Assembly: GCA_938041335.1 (NCBI GenBank)
Contig: CALIAF010000039.1
Span: 1-64,000, forward strand
Reading direction: 5' to 3'
Length of the DNA: 64,000 nt
Source of the DNA: an uncultured Ulvibacter sp.
GTDB lineage: Bacteria; Bacteroidota; Bacteroidia; Flavobacteriales; Flavobacteriaceae
In this document: positions 17,652 to 26,507 of the stretch, in pieces
Layout: every line of letters begins with the position of its first letter
How positions within the stretch are numbered: the stretch's first letter is position 1
Notes under the pieces: model-generated
Seen by the model: only the letters and a program-made list of their open reading frames with translations
What the model was told of the DNA's origin: nothing
Database searches by the model: none
Translations under genes and position numbers: made by a program

Positions 17652-18149
17652 ATGGCTACAATAAATAAAAATTTATCTGATTACGATAAAGCAACAATCC
17701 CAAACGCGAAAAATTTTCGGTTTGGGATTGTTGTTTCAGAATGGAATGATGATGTGACAGAAGGGCTTTTTCAAGGAGCCTTTGACGCGATTTTAGATTG
17801 CGGTGGTATCAAAGAAAATATTGTTCGTTGGAATGTCCCTGGAAGTTTTGAACTCATCTACGGTTGCAAAAAAATGCAACAGAGTTATGATATGCTGGAT
17901 GCAGTAATCGCTATAGGTTCTGTGATTCAAGGCGAGACAAAACATTTTGACTTTGTATGTGATGGCGTTACGCAAGGGATTAAAGACTTAAACGTACAAA
18001 GCGATATCCCTGTTATATTTTGTGTGCTTACAGATAACAATAAACAGCAGTCGCTAGACCGCAGTGGAGGTAAGCACGGTAATAAAGGCACAGAAGCAGC
18101 TATTGCTGCAATAAAGATGGCTCAGTTAAGGATTGATGCTAAGTTTTAA
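17652..18149 (+). CDS. ribH: 6,7-dimethyl-8-ribityllumazine synthase
   Basis: A 165-residue lumazine synthase, the penultimate step of riboflavin synthesis, joining the ribityl-aminouracil intermediate with dihydroxybutanone phosphate. Landmarks: FRFGIVVSEWNDDVTEGL (substrate loop with Trp), VPGSFELI, and IGSVIQGETKHFDFVCDGV with the catalytic His. The second half includes IPVIFCVLT and NKGTEAA. Length suits the icosahedral or pentameric family. A hairpin element 7 nt before the ATG could influence its translation. Confidence 0.95.
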   Translation: MATINKNLSDYDKATIPNAKNFRFGIVVSEWNDDVTEGLFQGAFDAILDCGGIKENIVRWNVPGSFELIYGCKKMQQSYDMLDAVIAIGSVIQGETKHFDFVCDGVTQGIKDLNVQSDIPVIFCVLTDNNKQQSLDRSGGKHGNKGTEAAIAAIKMAQLRIDAKF

Positions 18150-18343
18150 GAGTTAGTTTATGGGATTGACGTAGGACTTTTTACTTCGTAAAATTGATGA
18201 AACTTTTTTTTGAAGTTATAACTGTTGACAGTCTCGGCGCTCCCGATAGTAATCGCGAAGACAATGTAAAGGACCATTCTCCAGATATTAACAGGGCTTT
18301 ACATCAAGTTTAGTTAGCTATTTAATATTTAGAATATTATAAG

Positions 18344-18368
18344 CACTTCGACTTTGCCCAGTGTGACA
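18344..18368 (+). repeat. Half-copy of the CTTCGAC/GTGTGACA dispersed repeat
   Basis: CACTTCGAC...CCCAGTGTGACA resembles the arms found at 38190-38266, 50491-50518 and 59209-59282. Only one arm is present here. Confidence 0.6.
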
Positions 18369-18392
18369 TTGTCTTTTTTTAGTCTTTCAGTA

Positions 18393-18431
18393 AAGCGGTC
18401 TTTCTTCTTTCAACGAAGTGGTCTTTCTTCT
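18393..18431 (+). repeat. Direct repeat AAGYGGTCTTTCTTCT
   Basis: Two 16-bp copies, one mismatch apart, start at 18393 and 18416. The part GCGAAGYGGTC is shared, inverted, with the repeat at 50415-50457. Confidence 0.6.
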
Positions 18432-18527
18432 CAAATAAAACCTTGGAACAGTAATTGTTTATAATAACAAAGAAGGACTCTTTTATGTCCTATTCATTTT
18501 GTTTATTTTTACTAAAGGAATACTATT

Positions 18528-18806
18528 ATGGGATTTTTAAAACGCACGAATAAAAAGTTTGATTACGCGCCTCGTCATTTTCAAAGTGATAAAGAAGGTA
18601 GCCCTTTTACAATGGAGCATAAGTTTGATAAATTTCGTCACACGGTTGGTGCAAATAAGGGTTTAAAAGGAAACTTTATGCAATCTATAAACGAACTCAA
18701 AGATTCTAGATTGAAGGGCGTAAATGTGATTATCCTTATTTTAGTTGCCGTATTTGTATTCATATTTCTTTGGATCATTGATTTTGATCTTTCTATTTTT
18801 TCATAA
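18528..18806 (+). CDS. Small single-span membrane protein
   Basis: 92 residues: a basic, soluble first two-thirds (many Lys, Arg, His and Phe) and one C-terminal membrane helix (about 69-86, VNVIILILVAVFVFIFLWII) ending in an acidic outside tail. Similar short proteins beside ribH or mutL in Flavobacteriia are often labelled riboflavin synthase subunit beta, but nothing here resembles lumazine or riboflavin synthase; I treat that label as an error propagated from the ribH neighbour. It ends 6 bases before mutL and is probably co-transcribed with it. Function unknown. Confidence 0.75.
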   Translation: MGFLKRTNKKFDYAPRHFQSDKEGSPFTMEHKFDKFRHTVGANKGLKGNFMQSINELKDSRLKGVNVIILILVAVFVFIFLWIIDFDLSIFS

Positions 18807-18812
18807 TACCCT

Positions 18813-20672
18813 ATGACCAATCGCATCCAGTTACTGCCGGATCACGTTGCTAACCAAATCGCCGCTGGAGAAGTTGTTCAAAGACCTGCTTCTGTAGTAA
18901 AGGAGCTGTTAGAGAACGCTATAGACGCTGGAGCGACTGTTGTTACACTTGTTGTCAAAGATGCAGGTAAAACCCTCATTCAAGTAATTGACAATGGAAC
19001 GGGAATGAACGTGACAGACGCACGTCTCGCCTTTGAGCGCCACGCCACTTCAAAAATAAAAGCAGCAGAAGATTTATTTAATTTACACACAAAAGGTTTT
19101 AGAGGAGAAGCCTTGGCGTCTATTGCTGCCATTGCTCATGTAGAACTAAAAACCAAGACTGAAGAAGATGATGTAGGGACGCAAATTTGTATAGAAGGCA
19201 GCGAAGTGACAAGTCAAGAAGTAGTTGTAACCCCTAAGGGCTCTACAATTTCTGTAAAAAATCTATTTTATAACATACCCGCAAGACGTAACTTTTTAAA
19301 AAGTAATCCCGTAGAAACGAGACATATTATTGATGAGTTTCACAGAGTAGCCTTGGCACATCCAGATTTAGGATTTACAATGATTCATAATGGGAGCGAT
19401 GTATTTAAGCTGCCTAGTTCTAATTTACGCCAGCGAATTGTCAACATTCTTGGGACAAAGACAAATGAGAAGTTAGTGCCCGTCACAGAAGAAACAGCTA
19501 TTGTAAAAGTAAATGGTTTTGTAATCAAGCCAGAGTTTGCAAAAAAGAGCAGGGGAGAGCAATACTTTTTTGTGAATAATAGATTTATTAAAAGCAACTA
19601 CCTGCATCACTCTGTTGCTGCTGCTTTTCAAGGTTTAGTAAAAGATGGCGCACAGCCAGGTTACTTTTTGTTTCTAGATGTAGATCCACAATCTATTGAT
19701 ATTAATATACATCCCACAAAAACCGAAATCAAATTTGACGATGAGCATGCCATTTATGCGATGCTTAGAGCAACTATAAAGCATAGCCTAGGTCAATTTA
19801 ATATCGCACCCATTATAGATTTTAATAAAGATAATGGTTTTGAAACACCATACGCATACAGTAAAAAATCTCCTAAGGCACCTACAATTGAGGTAGATAG
19901 ACATTTTAACCCTTTTAAAACAGATGGTGAACAAGCAAATATAAGTTTTCCTTACAAACGTGAAAAAACACCTGCCTGGGAAGCTTTGTATACCGGAATA
20001 AATAGTAAGTCTTCAGAAATAGGAGCTGCAAATACCATTGACACAACCGGCCTTCAGTTTGAGAGCGATGCAGAATCTGGCCAATTGTTTGATGAAAATG
20101 CTGCCGATAACACACACGCCACATTTCAGCTGCAAAATAAGTATATAATAAGTCCGATAAAAAGTGGTTTATTAGTGATACACCAGCATCTTGCCCACCA
20201 ACGTGTTTTGTATGAAGAGTTATTAAAAAATATTACGGTGCAAGAAGCGGTAAGCCAGCAGTTACTTTTTCCATTGTGCTTGTCATTCTCTAAAAAGGAT
20301 GTTCAGTCGCTTGCTAAGGTAAAAGAGCAGTTAGAACATACAGGTTTTGTTTTTAGTAATTGGGATAAAGAAGAGATAGAGGTAAGTGGTATTCCAGTTT
20401 CAGTTTTAGAAAGTCAGGCTTCGGAAATATTAAATATTTTACTGCAAGATCTTTCTAATGAAGTTCCGGATGCTTCTTTTAGCTTAAACGATTTACTGGC
20501 AAAAAGTATGGCAAAAAGTATGGCTGTAAAAACAGGTGTAGCCATGCACATAGCTGAACAAGAACATCTAGTACATCAATTATTTGCGTGTAAGGAACCG
20601 AGTGTTTCGCCCGACAATAGACCCGTATTGATTACCATGGATGTGAACGATTTTGATAAAAAATTTAATTAA
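18813..20672 (+). CDS. mutL: DNA mismatch repair protein MutL
   Basis: A 619-residue mismatch-repair ATPase. The N-terminal GHKL fold is intact: QIAAGEVVQRPASVVKEL, NAIDAGA with the catalytic Glu/Asn, DNGTGM, and TKGFRGEALASI; the transducer domain follows. The C-terminal domain carries HQHLAHQRVLYEEL (near 459) where endonuclease-type MutL proteins have DQHAxxERxxxE: the first Asp is His and the following Glu is Gln, so nuclease activity is uncertain. FACKEPSV near the end fits the second metal-site motif loosely. One CTTCGGAAA lies at 20419-20427. It follows the small membrane-protein gene by 6 bases. Confidence 0.95.
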   Translation: MTNRIQLLPDHVANQIAAGEVVQRPASVVKELLENAIDAGATVVTLVVKDAGKTLIQVIDNGTGMNVTDARLAFERHATSKIKAAEDLFNLHTKGFRGEALASIAAIAHVELKTKTEEDDVGTQICIEGSEVTSQEVVVTPKGSTISVKNLFYNIPARRNFLKSNPVETRHIIDEFHRVALAHPDLGFTMIHNGSDVFKLPSSNLRQRIVNILGTKTNEKLVPVTEETAIVKVNGFVIKPEFAKKSRGEQYFFVNNRFIKSNYLHHSVAAAFQGLVKDGAQPGYFLFLDVDPQSIDINIHPTKTEIKFDDEHAIYAMLRATIKHSLGQFNIAPIIDFNKDNGFETPYAYSKKSPKAPTIEVDRHFNPFKTDGEQANISFPYKREKTPAWEALYTGINSKSSEIGAANTIDTTGLQFESDAESGQLFDENAADNTHATFQLQNKYIISPIKSGLLVIHQHLAHQRVLYEELLKNITVQEAVSQQLLFPLCLSFSKKDVQSLAKVKEQLEHTGFVFSNWDKEEIEVSGIPVSVLESQASEILNILLQDLSNEVPDASFSLNDLLAKSMAKSMAVKTGVAMHIAEQEHLVHQLFACKEPSVSPDNRPVLITMDVNDFDKKFN

Positions 20673-20721
20673 ATAATATTTTGAAGACAGAAAGAGAATC
20701 CTGTCTTGGCAGTATATACAT

Positions 20722-21486
20722 ATGGGAAGATTAACAGAAACGGTTAAGTTTTTAATTATAATCAATGTTATATTTTTTGGGGTTAAACTATTTAACCCAG
20801 AATTTATGGACAGGATGTTTTCTATCTATTATTTTGAGAACCCTAATTTTAAATTTTGGCAACCCGTTACGCATATGTTCATGCATGCAGATATGGGACA
20901 TATTTTATTTAATATGTTTGGGCTTTTTATGTTTGGTTCGCCACTAGAACAAGTTTGGGGAAGAAATAAATTTTTATTTTTCTATTTTTCTGCTGGCATA
21001 GGGGCAACACTTATAGTAGCTGGTATTGACTATTTTACATTTCATAAGGGACTAGACGCATTAATGGCCGCTGGATTCACAGAAACACAGGTTTTTGAAA
21101 TGATGGCAGACTCTACAAGGCAGGCGGCTTTAGACCCGGGTAATGTTTATTCTGTTAGTTTGCCAATTGACTTTGATAGTAATTCTTATTTTTCTATGTT
21201 GAAAGCCTACGAATCTAGAGCCTTAGGTGCTTCTGGTGCCGTTTATGGAGTACTAGTAGCTTATGGCTTGATGTATCCAAATAGGGAGATTATGATGCTG
21301 TTTTTACCGATACCTATTAAGGCAAAATATTTTATACCTATTATGATTATTGGTAGTATGTATTTGGGCGTTACAGGACAAGTTTCGGGTGTAGGGCACT
21401 TTGCCCACGTGGGAGGTGCGTTGTTTGGTTTTATAATGGCGTATTACTGGAAGAAGAACAGTATGAATGATAAACGTTGGGATTAA
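20722..21486 (+). CDS. Rhomboid family intramembrane serine protease
   Basis: 254 residues with about six membrane helices. The catalytic dyad is visible: Ser in GASGAVYG and His in HFAHVGGALFGF; the helix-1 HMFMHADMGHILFNM block supplies the oxyanion-side His/Asn. An insertion of about 45 residues between helices (DYFTFHKGLDAL onwards) is longer than in classical rhomboids. It cleaves membrane-protein substrates that are unknown here. A second rhomboid gene follows directly, in the same orientation. Confidence 0.93.
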   Translation: MGRLTETVKFLIIINVIFFGVKLFNPEFMDRMFSIYYFENPNFKFWQPVTHMFMHADMGHILFNMFGLFMFGSPLEQVWGRNKFLFFYFSAGIGATLIVAGIDYFTFHKGLDALMAAGFTETQVFEMMADSTRQAALDPGNVYSVSLPIDFDSNSYFSMLKAYESRALGASGAVYGVLVAYGLMYPNREIMMLFLPIPIKAKYFIPIMIIGSMYLGVTGQVSGVGHFAHVGGALFGFIMAYYWKKNSMNDKRWD

Positions 21487-21558
21487 AACAAATAATTGAA
21501 TTAGTAAATAGTACTGCCGTATTAAGAAGAACTTAATACTTGAACAATAGAAAAAGCT

Positions 21559-21599
21559 ACCTGCCTTTGCAGGTAATTAAATTACCCACCTACGTGGGC
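21559..21599 (+). repeat. Two-unit palindrome array before the second rhomboid gene
   Basis: ACCTGCCTTTGCAGGT (21559-21574) and ACCCACCTACGTGGGC (21584-21599) start 25 bp apart, as in the array at 15133-15198. The second ends 7 nt before the ATG at 21607 (ACTAAAG between). Confidence 0.88.
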
Positions 21600-21606
21600 A
21601 CTAAAG

Positions 21607-22476
21607 ATGGCACAAGGAAGTTTAGCATATCATTGGAAAACACAGAACATTGCGATAAAACTTATCGTAGTCAATGTGCTTTTATTTTTGATAATTAGCA
21701 TTGGTTCGTTTTTATTCGATATTGAACCAGAGTTTATGACGCGTTGGTTTGCACTACCAGAAGGGTTGATGGATTTTTTGGTACAGCCTTGGTCGTTTTT
21801 CAGCTATAGCTTTCTTCATTTTGGATTTTTGCACCTTTTGTTTAATATGCTTTGGTTGCATTTCTTTTCTAGATTTGTGCTTAACTTATTTAGCGCAAAA
21901 CGGTACCTCACTATATATTTGTTAGGCGCGCTTGCTGGTGGTTTAATGTACGTTTTGTCTTATAATGTGTTTCCAGTTTTTGAGGGTACACGGAGTTATC
22001 TAATAGGAGCATCCGCTTCTGTAACTGCGATAATGGTTTTTATTGCTACGTATACGCCCAACACCGCTTTTAGACTATTTAAATGGACCATAAAATTATG
22101 GCAAATAGCCTTGTTTGTTTTTGTTTATGATTTGATAAGACTTCCTATTGGTGGTAATGCAGGTGGGATGTTGGCGCATTTTGGCGGTGCCGTTTTTGGA
22201 TATGTATATGCCAGGCAATTATTAAAAGGTAACGATATTGGTACTTGGTTTGAAAATATGCTGGATTGGTTTTCAGATCTTTTTAAAACCAAAAAACTAA
22301 AACCGTTTAAGAAAGTACATCGCAATAAAAAATCTGCTGGTACTAAAAGGCCACCAACAGTCTCAGCCCATCAACGAAAAGTAGATGTTATTCTTGATAA
22401 GATAGGCAAGAGCGGTTATGAGAGTTTAACAAAAGAAGAGAAGGACTTTTTATTTAAAGCGGGCAAAAACAATTAA
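21607..22476 (+). CDS. Rhomboid family intramembrane serine protease with C-terminal extension
   Basis: 289 residues. The membrane core shows HFGFLHLLFNMLWLHFF, the active-site Ser in LIGASASVTAI, and the His in LAHFGGAVFGYVYA. A cytoplasmic tail of about 80 residues follows, ending in a small helical domain (VDVILDKIGKSGYESLTKEE) seen after rhomboids in Bacteroidota (DUF6576-like). Distinct from the preceding paralogue in length and loops, so the pair is old. The start ATG-GCA lies 7 nt after a palindrome. The EEP hydrolase follows by 8 bases, likely in one transcript. Confidence 0.92.
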   Translation: MAQGSLAYHWKTQNIAIKLIVVNVLLFLIISIGSFLFDIEPEFMTRWFALPEGLMDFLVQPWSFFSYSFLHFGFLHLLFNMLWLHFFSRFVLNLFSAKRYLTIYLLGALAGGLMYVLSYNVFPVFEGTRSYLIGASASVTAIMVFIATYTPNTAFRLFKWTIKLWQIALFVFVYDLIRLPIGGNAGGMLAHFGGAVFGYVYARQLLKGNDIGTWFENMLDWFSDLFKTKKLKPFKKVHRNKKSAGTKRPPTVSAHQRKVDVILDKIGKSGYESLTKEEKDFLFKAGKNN

Positions 22477-22484
22477 CTCACCTA

Positions 22485-23534
22485 ATGAAGCAACTTGGAG
22501 CGTTTAATAAATTCATTTTTTTCTTAAATAGCATTGCGGCTGTTCTGCTATTGCTATCTTTTATTTTACCTTTTGTTTCTCCAGCGAATTTTCCAACGCT
22601 AAGCATTTTAAGTCTTTTGGTTTCGCCATTACTTATTTTAAACGCACTATTTGTTGTGTATTGGTTATTACGACTTCGGAAACAGTTTTTATTGTCTGCT
22701 GTCATGATTGTATTATCCATACTTAATTTTAATTCCTTCTTTAACCTTGGGGAGCGCGTTTCCGAAGTGAGTCATACTAACGAGTTAAGTATTCTTTCTT
22801 ATAATGTGCATTTGTTTAATGCCTACAACGGTGGGGATTTTGAGAATGCAGAAATCATTTTAAATGAAATTATAGCCGAACATCAACCAGATATTATTGC
22901 GTTTCAAGAATATAATGACACTCATGCGCCTTCAATTAAGGGCTACCCATACAGTTATGAGCATTTTAAAACAACCACCAGATCTAACGGAAATATTAAA
23001 AAGAAAGCCTTAGGTCACGCCATTTATTCTAAATATCCTCTAATAAACAAAGGAGCTTTTGATTTTAAAAGAACTACAAATAACACCTTATACACAGATG
23101 TCATAAAAGGCAATGACACGATTAGATTGTATAATATGCACTTGAGATCCTTTGGGATTTCTCCAAATGTGAGTACGTTACAAGAAGGTGATAAAGAAAA
23201 ATTAATAGGTAGAATGTCAAATGCCTTTGAAGAACAGACGAGCCAAGTAGCCGCTGTATTGAACCATAAGAATAACAGCCCGTATCCAGTATTGATGGTA
23301 GGTGATTTTAATAACACGGCTTTCTCTTATATTTATAACCAGCTTACAGAAGGCATGAATGATGCCTATGTGGAGTGCGGTGCTGGCTTAGGAACCACAT
23401 TTAGATTTGATTGGTATCCATTACGGATTGATTATATATTAGCACAGACCAATTTTGAGATTATTTCTTTTAAAACAATTGAAAAAACATTTTCTGACCA
23501 TCAGCCAATAATGGCAACCTTAGGATGGGATTAG
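22485..23534 (+). CDS. Membrane-anchored endonuclease/exonuclease/phosphatase-family protein
   Basis: 349 residues. Three hydrophobic segments (about 8-80) precede an EEP domain: LSILSYNVHLFNAY (Asn), DIIAFQEYND (catalytic Glu), the MHLRS block, LMVGDFNNTAFS (Asp/Asn) and TFSDHQPIMATL (catalytic Asp-His). This set is complete, so a metal-dependent phosphodiesterase is predicted, facing the periplasm or the cytoplasm according to the odd number of helices. Substrate unknown. Two CTTCGGAAA copies lie inside the gene (22674-22682 and 22759-22767). Confidence 0.88.
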   Translation: MKQLGAFNKFIFFLNSIAAVLLLLSFILPFVSPANFPTLSILSLLVSPLLILNALFVVYWLLRLRKQFLLSAVMIVLSILNFNSFFNLGERVSEVSHTNELSILSYNVHLFNAYNGGDFENAEIILNEIIAEHQPDIIAFQEYNDTHAPSIKGYPYSYEHFKTTTRSNGNIKKKALGHAIYSKYPLINKGAFDFKRTTNNTLYTDVIKGNDTIRLYNMHLRSFGISPNVSTLQEGDKEKLIGRMSNAFEEQTSQVAAVLNHKNNSPYPVLMVGDFNNTAFSYIYNQLTEGMNDAYVECGAGLGTTFRFDWYPLRIDYILAQTNFEIISFKTIEKTFSDHQPIMATLGWD

Positions 23535-23535
23535 T

Positions 23536-24165
23536 CTAATAGGGGAGTTTTAACTTTTCTAAATAAGAAATGGCATTGGGCCCTTCAGTAAAAAGTAAAT
23601 CTAAAATACTTAAATTAGGATAAAAGCCGTTACGATCACTAAACACTTGAATATAGCTCGGAAAAGGAATACCTAAATCTACCTTGGCATTAATGCTTTC
23701 TCTTGCATCTACCATATTCGTTGGGTTTTTTAAATATTCTTCTGTAAAATGCCAAGGGGTGTCAATCCCTAATAATTCGCAAATTACTTTATGGATTGTT
23801 ATGTTATGTTCAAATAAGGAGGTGACTGGTTCCTTAAATAGATGCACAATTTCATCTTCATAATACTCAAAATATGGAGAAGTTCTGTAGGCTGACTGTA
23901 AAGATTTCCAATGATGTGATTGCCACGGAAAGTCATTCTCAACGCCTACGTCTTTATATTTTTTGCGTACTCCCTTGGTATGTAAAATAGGGACATTAAG
24001 AAGCAATACACCTTGTGTATGCGAGATATATGATCTGTTTCTATAGGTCTGTTTTTGATAGTTATCATCCGCCTCAATAGCAATGTCGCTAGCTTGAGCA
24101 ACTATCGCCATCTGCGCAATAGAAGGGAAGTAAGCAGGATGAATTAACACGGTACCTTTTGGCAT
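23536..24165 (-). CDS. WbqC family protein
   Basis: 209 residues beginning MPKGTVLIHPAYFPSIAQM, close to the WbqC-like pattern (HPAYFP, then NYQKQTYRNRSYI, then LNVPI). WbqC-like proteins occur in O-antigen clusters and, in Bacteroidota, next to lepB and dapB; the biochemical role is uncertain. It is the last gene of the minus-strand run from parA, 11 bases after lepB. Its stop meets the convergent EEP gene head-on with one base between them. Confidence 0.85.
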   Translation of the reverse strand: MPKGTVLIHPAYFPSIAQMAIVAQASDIAIEADDNYQKQTYRNRSYISHTQGVLLLNVPILHTKGVRKKYKDVGVENDFPWQSHHWKSLQSAYRTSPYFEYYEDEIVHLFKEPVTSLFEHNITIHKVICELLGIDTPWHFTEEYLKNPTNMVDARESINAKVDLGIPFPSYIQVFSDRNGFYPNLSILDLLFTEGPNAISYLEKLKLPY

Positions 24166-24176
24166 ATAAATAAGTG

Positions 24177-25751
24177 TTATTTAGCAGCCTTCCTACGCTT
24201 TCTAAAAAAGTTAAAACCAATAAGAAGTACTAATCCAATTAAGAAATATTTCAAATAAGAAACTTGCGCTCCATTACCACCTACAGTTGTAAAAAATCGC
24301 TCCCATCTAGGTTTCCATTTTAAAAGGCCTTGATTGGTATTATCAAAACTAGCCCATACAAATACAGGTTTACCCACTACGTGATTAAAAGGAACATAAC
24401 CCCACATTCTCGCATCTTGCGAGTTGTTGCGATTGTCTCCCATCATCCAGTAATAATCTTGCTTAAAAGTATACGATGTTAAAGCCTCGCCATTTAATAG
24501 TACTTGACTGCCTTCTACTGTAACTTTTTGATCTACTCGCATCTCGCTCCCTTCATAGATTTCAATGATGCGTTTGTATAAAGGAATACTTTTAGTGTCA
24601 ATACCTACGGTCATACCTGCTTTTGGAATTAGTATAGGTCCAAAATTATCTGTATTCCAATCGTATTGTGAGTCTTTAGGGAATACCCCAGGATCTCTAA
24701 CGCCTTTTTCTTGAGTAAGACGGAATACTTCTTGGACATTAGGATTAGCCCTTAATTTAGCAATTGCATCTTCTGAGGCAGCGGGGATAATGGACATTTT
24801 TAGCTCATTTCTTGCGTAAACTCCATCAGTAATGTCATATATTTCAGGAAAAGTGTTGGCGTTAATACTTTTCTTTAATTTAAGACCATAAGAAAACTGT
24901 AGTTTACCTCTATCTGGGAGGTCATTCTTTTTTCCATCAATGTATACATAACCATCGCGCACTTCTAAAGAATCTCCAGGAATACCTACACAACGTTTTA
25001 CGTAATTTGATTTTTTATCAATTGGTTTATAAGCATATCCCTTACAAGGCGGACCAATATCTATACAGTCATCTACAGGCCAGCTAAAAACGACAATATC
25101 ATTACGTGAAATATCTTGAAAACCAGGAAATCTAAAATAGGGTATTTCTGGCCAAGATCGATAAGATTTTGACCCAACCTTAGGGATGGTATCGTGCACC
25201 ATTGGAAGGGCGATAGGAGTAATGGGTGTTCTTGCACCGTAGTGAAACTTGCTCACAAATAAGAAATCACCGACTAATAAAGTTTTCTCTAAAGAAGAAG
25301 TAGGTATGGTAAAAGGCTGCATAAAATACGTATGCACGAGCGTCGCGGCTACGACTGCAAATAGAATGGAACTAATCCATTCGCCAGCTGCAGTTTTGGG
25401 ATGAAGACTTCTATCTTCTATATAGGTAACATCCTGTGTATAGTTAATATAATACGTATAAAGACCTAGCGTAAGAATAACTAACAGCGTATCTGCGGTT
25501 GTATTACGGCCAAAGCTTCTAATAGTCTCTACCCATATTACTGGAAACATTATTAAGTTTACAATAGGTACAAATAATAGAATGGTCCACCACCATGGGC
25601 GATTAATAATTTTCATCAGTATTACAGCATTGTATACTGGTATCGCCGCTTCCCAGGCCTGTCTGCCCGCTTTAACGTATAACTTCCAAGTTCCTAAAAA
25701 GTGGATTACTTGTATCACTAAAATAAATAATAACCATCCTGTCCAACTCAT
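24177..25751 (-). CDS. lepB: Signal peptidase I
   Basis: A 524-residue S26A signal peptidase, longer than the E. coli enzyme, as in other Flavobacteriia. Residues 1-105 hold three membrane helices of a DUF5684-like module; a further helix (about 126-144) anchors the catalytic domain. The Ser is in IPTSSLEKTL (Ser153), the general-base Lys in NYVKRCVGIPGDSLEV, and MMGDNRNNSQDARMWG is the conserved box E. A C-terminal membrane helix precedes KKRRKA-type basic residues. It removes signal peptides from exported proteins, many of which are encoded in this window. Confidence 0.93.
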   Translation of the reverse strand: MSWTGWLLFILVIQVIHFLGTWKLYVKAGRQAWEAAIPVYNAVILMKIINRPWWWTILLFVPIVNLIMFPVIWVETIRSFGRNTTADTLLVILTLGLYTYYINYTQDVTYIEDRSLHPKTAAGEWISSILFAVVAATLVHTYFMQPFTIPTSSLEKTLLVGDFLFVSKFHYGARTPITPIALPMVHDTIPKVGSKSYRSWPEIPYFRFPGFQDISRNDIVVFSWPVDDCIDIGPPCKGYAYKPIDKKSNYVKRCVGIPGDSLEVRDGYVYIDGKKNDLPDRGKLQFSYGLKLKKSINANTFPEIYDITDGVYARNELKMSIIPAASEDAIAKLRANPNVQEVFRLTQEKGVRDPGVFPKDSQYDWNTDNFGPILIPKAGMTVGIDTKSIPLYKRIIEIYEGSEMRVDQKVTVEGSQVLLNGEALTSYTFKQDYYWMMGDNRNNSQDARMWGYVPFNHVVGKPVFVWASFDNTNQGLLKWKPRWERFFTTVGGNGAQVSYLKYFLIGLVLLIGFNFFRKRRKAAK

Positions 25752-25805
25752 AATTTTTATTTCTATGTACTGCTTGCGCAGCTATTTTTTTTAATTTTCA
25801 ACTCC

Positions 25806-26507
25806 TTATTTCATTCCAAGAACATCTTTCATTGTAAACACGCCTTCTTTACCTAGTAGCCACTCTGCTGCTAGAATCGCTCCTAGTGCAAATCCATCTC
25901 TGGTATGTGCCACGTGCGCAATACTTAGGGTGTCTATTTTAGAAACATAACTTATAGTATGTGTTCCTTTTACGTCTTCTATTCTTTTTGCCGAAATATT
26001 CAACACATCTTGCTTGTTGCTATCTAATGACCATGTATCACGGCTAGAAGATTTCAGCAAGTCTTCTGCTAAAGTGATTGCGGTTCCGCTAGGGGCGTCT
26101 TTCTTTTCTGTGTGATGTATCTCCTCAATTTCTGGAATATACGATTGGTATGGCTCCATCATTTTTGCAAGGTACTCGTTCAGATTAAAAAAGAGATTTA
26201 CTCCTATGCTGAAATTAGACGCATAGATAAAACTTCCGTTACACGATTGGCATAGTTCTATGACCGAACTGTAATTATCTAACCACCCAGTTGTGCCAGA
26301 TACTACCGGAATTGTATTCTTAAAACATTGCGAAATGTTAGAAACTGCCTGTTCTGGAGTAGAAAAATCTATAGCTACATCTGCATCTGTAAGGTGGCCT
26401 TTAGTTTCTGAAGAAGAAGACGTAAACACGACCTCATGTCCTTTTTCTATGGCTAGACGCTCAATAGTTTTTCCCATTTTACCGTAGCCTAGTAGTGCTA
26501 TTTTCAT
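25806..26507 (-). CDS. dapB: 4-hydroxy-tetrahydrodipicolinate reductase
   Basis: 233 residues catalysing the NAD(P)H-dependent reduction in lysine/diaminopimelate synthesis. The dinucleotide site is GYGKMGKTI (8-16), SGTTGW follows, and the active site EIHHTEKKDAPSGTA is complete with its His pair, Lys and Thr. The start overlaps the DUF5683 stop by 4 bases (ATG within the stop region), arguing for translational coupling. It feeds meso-diaminopimelate to peptidoglycan. Confidence 0.95.
   Translation of the reverse strand: MKIALLGYGKMGKTIERLAIEKGHEVVFTSSSSETKGHLTDADVAIDFSTPEQAVSNISQCFKNTIPVVSGTTGWLDNYSSVIELCQSCNGSFIYASNFSIGVNLFFNLNEYLAKMMEPYQSYIPEIEEIHHTEKKDAPSGTAITLAEDLLKSSSRDTWSLDSNKQDVLNISAKRIEDVKGTHTISYVSKIDTLSIAHVAHTRDGFALGAILAAEWLLGKEGVFTMKDVLGMK

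Larger units (their letters stand above)
18150..18527. other. 378-base spacer with dispersed repeats
   Basis: No gene seen. ATGTAAAG (near 18263) and CTTTACAT (near 18297) form a short inverted repeat. CACTTCGACTTTGCCCAGTG at 18344 belongs to the CTTCGAC-GTGTGACA repeat family. AAGCGGTCTTTCTTCT (18393-18408) is repeated with one change at 18416-18431. Such mixed repeats suggest a spacer shaped by small mobile or slipping sequences. Confidence 0.55.

Noticed and set aside
18528-18806. Riboflavin synthase subunit beta label
   Set aside because: The protein is a single-span membrane peptide with none of the synthase motifs.
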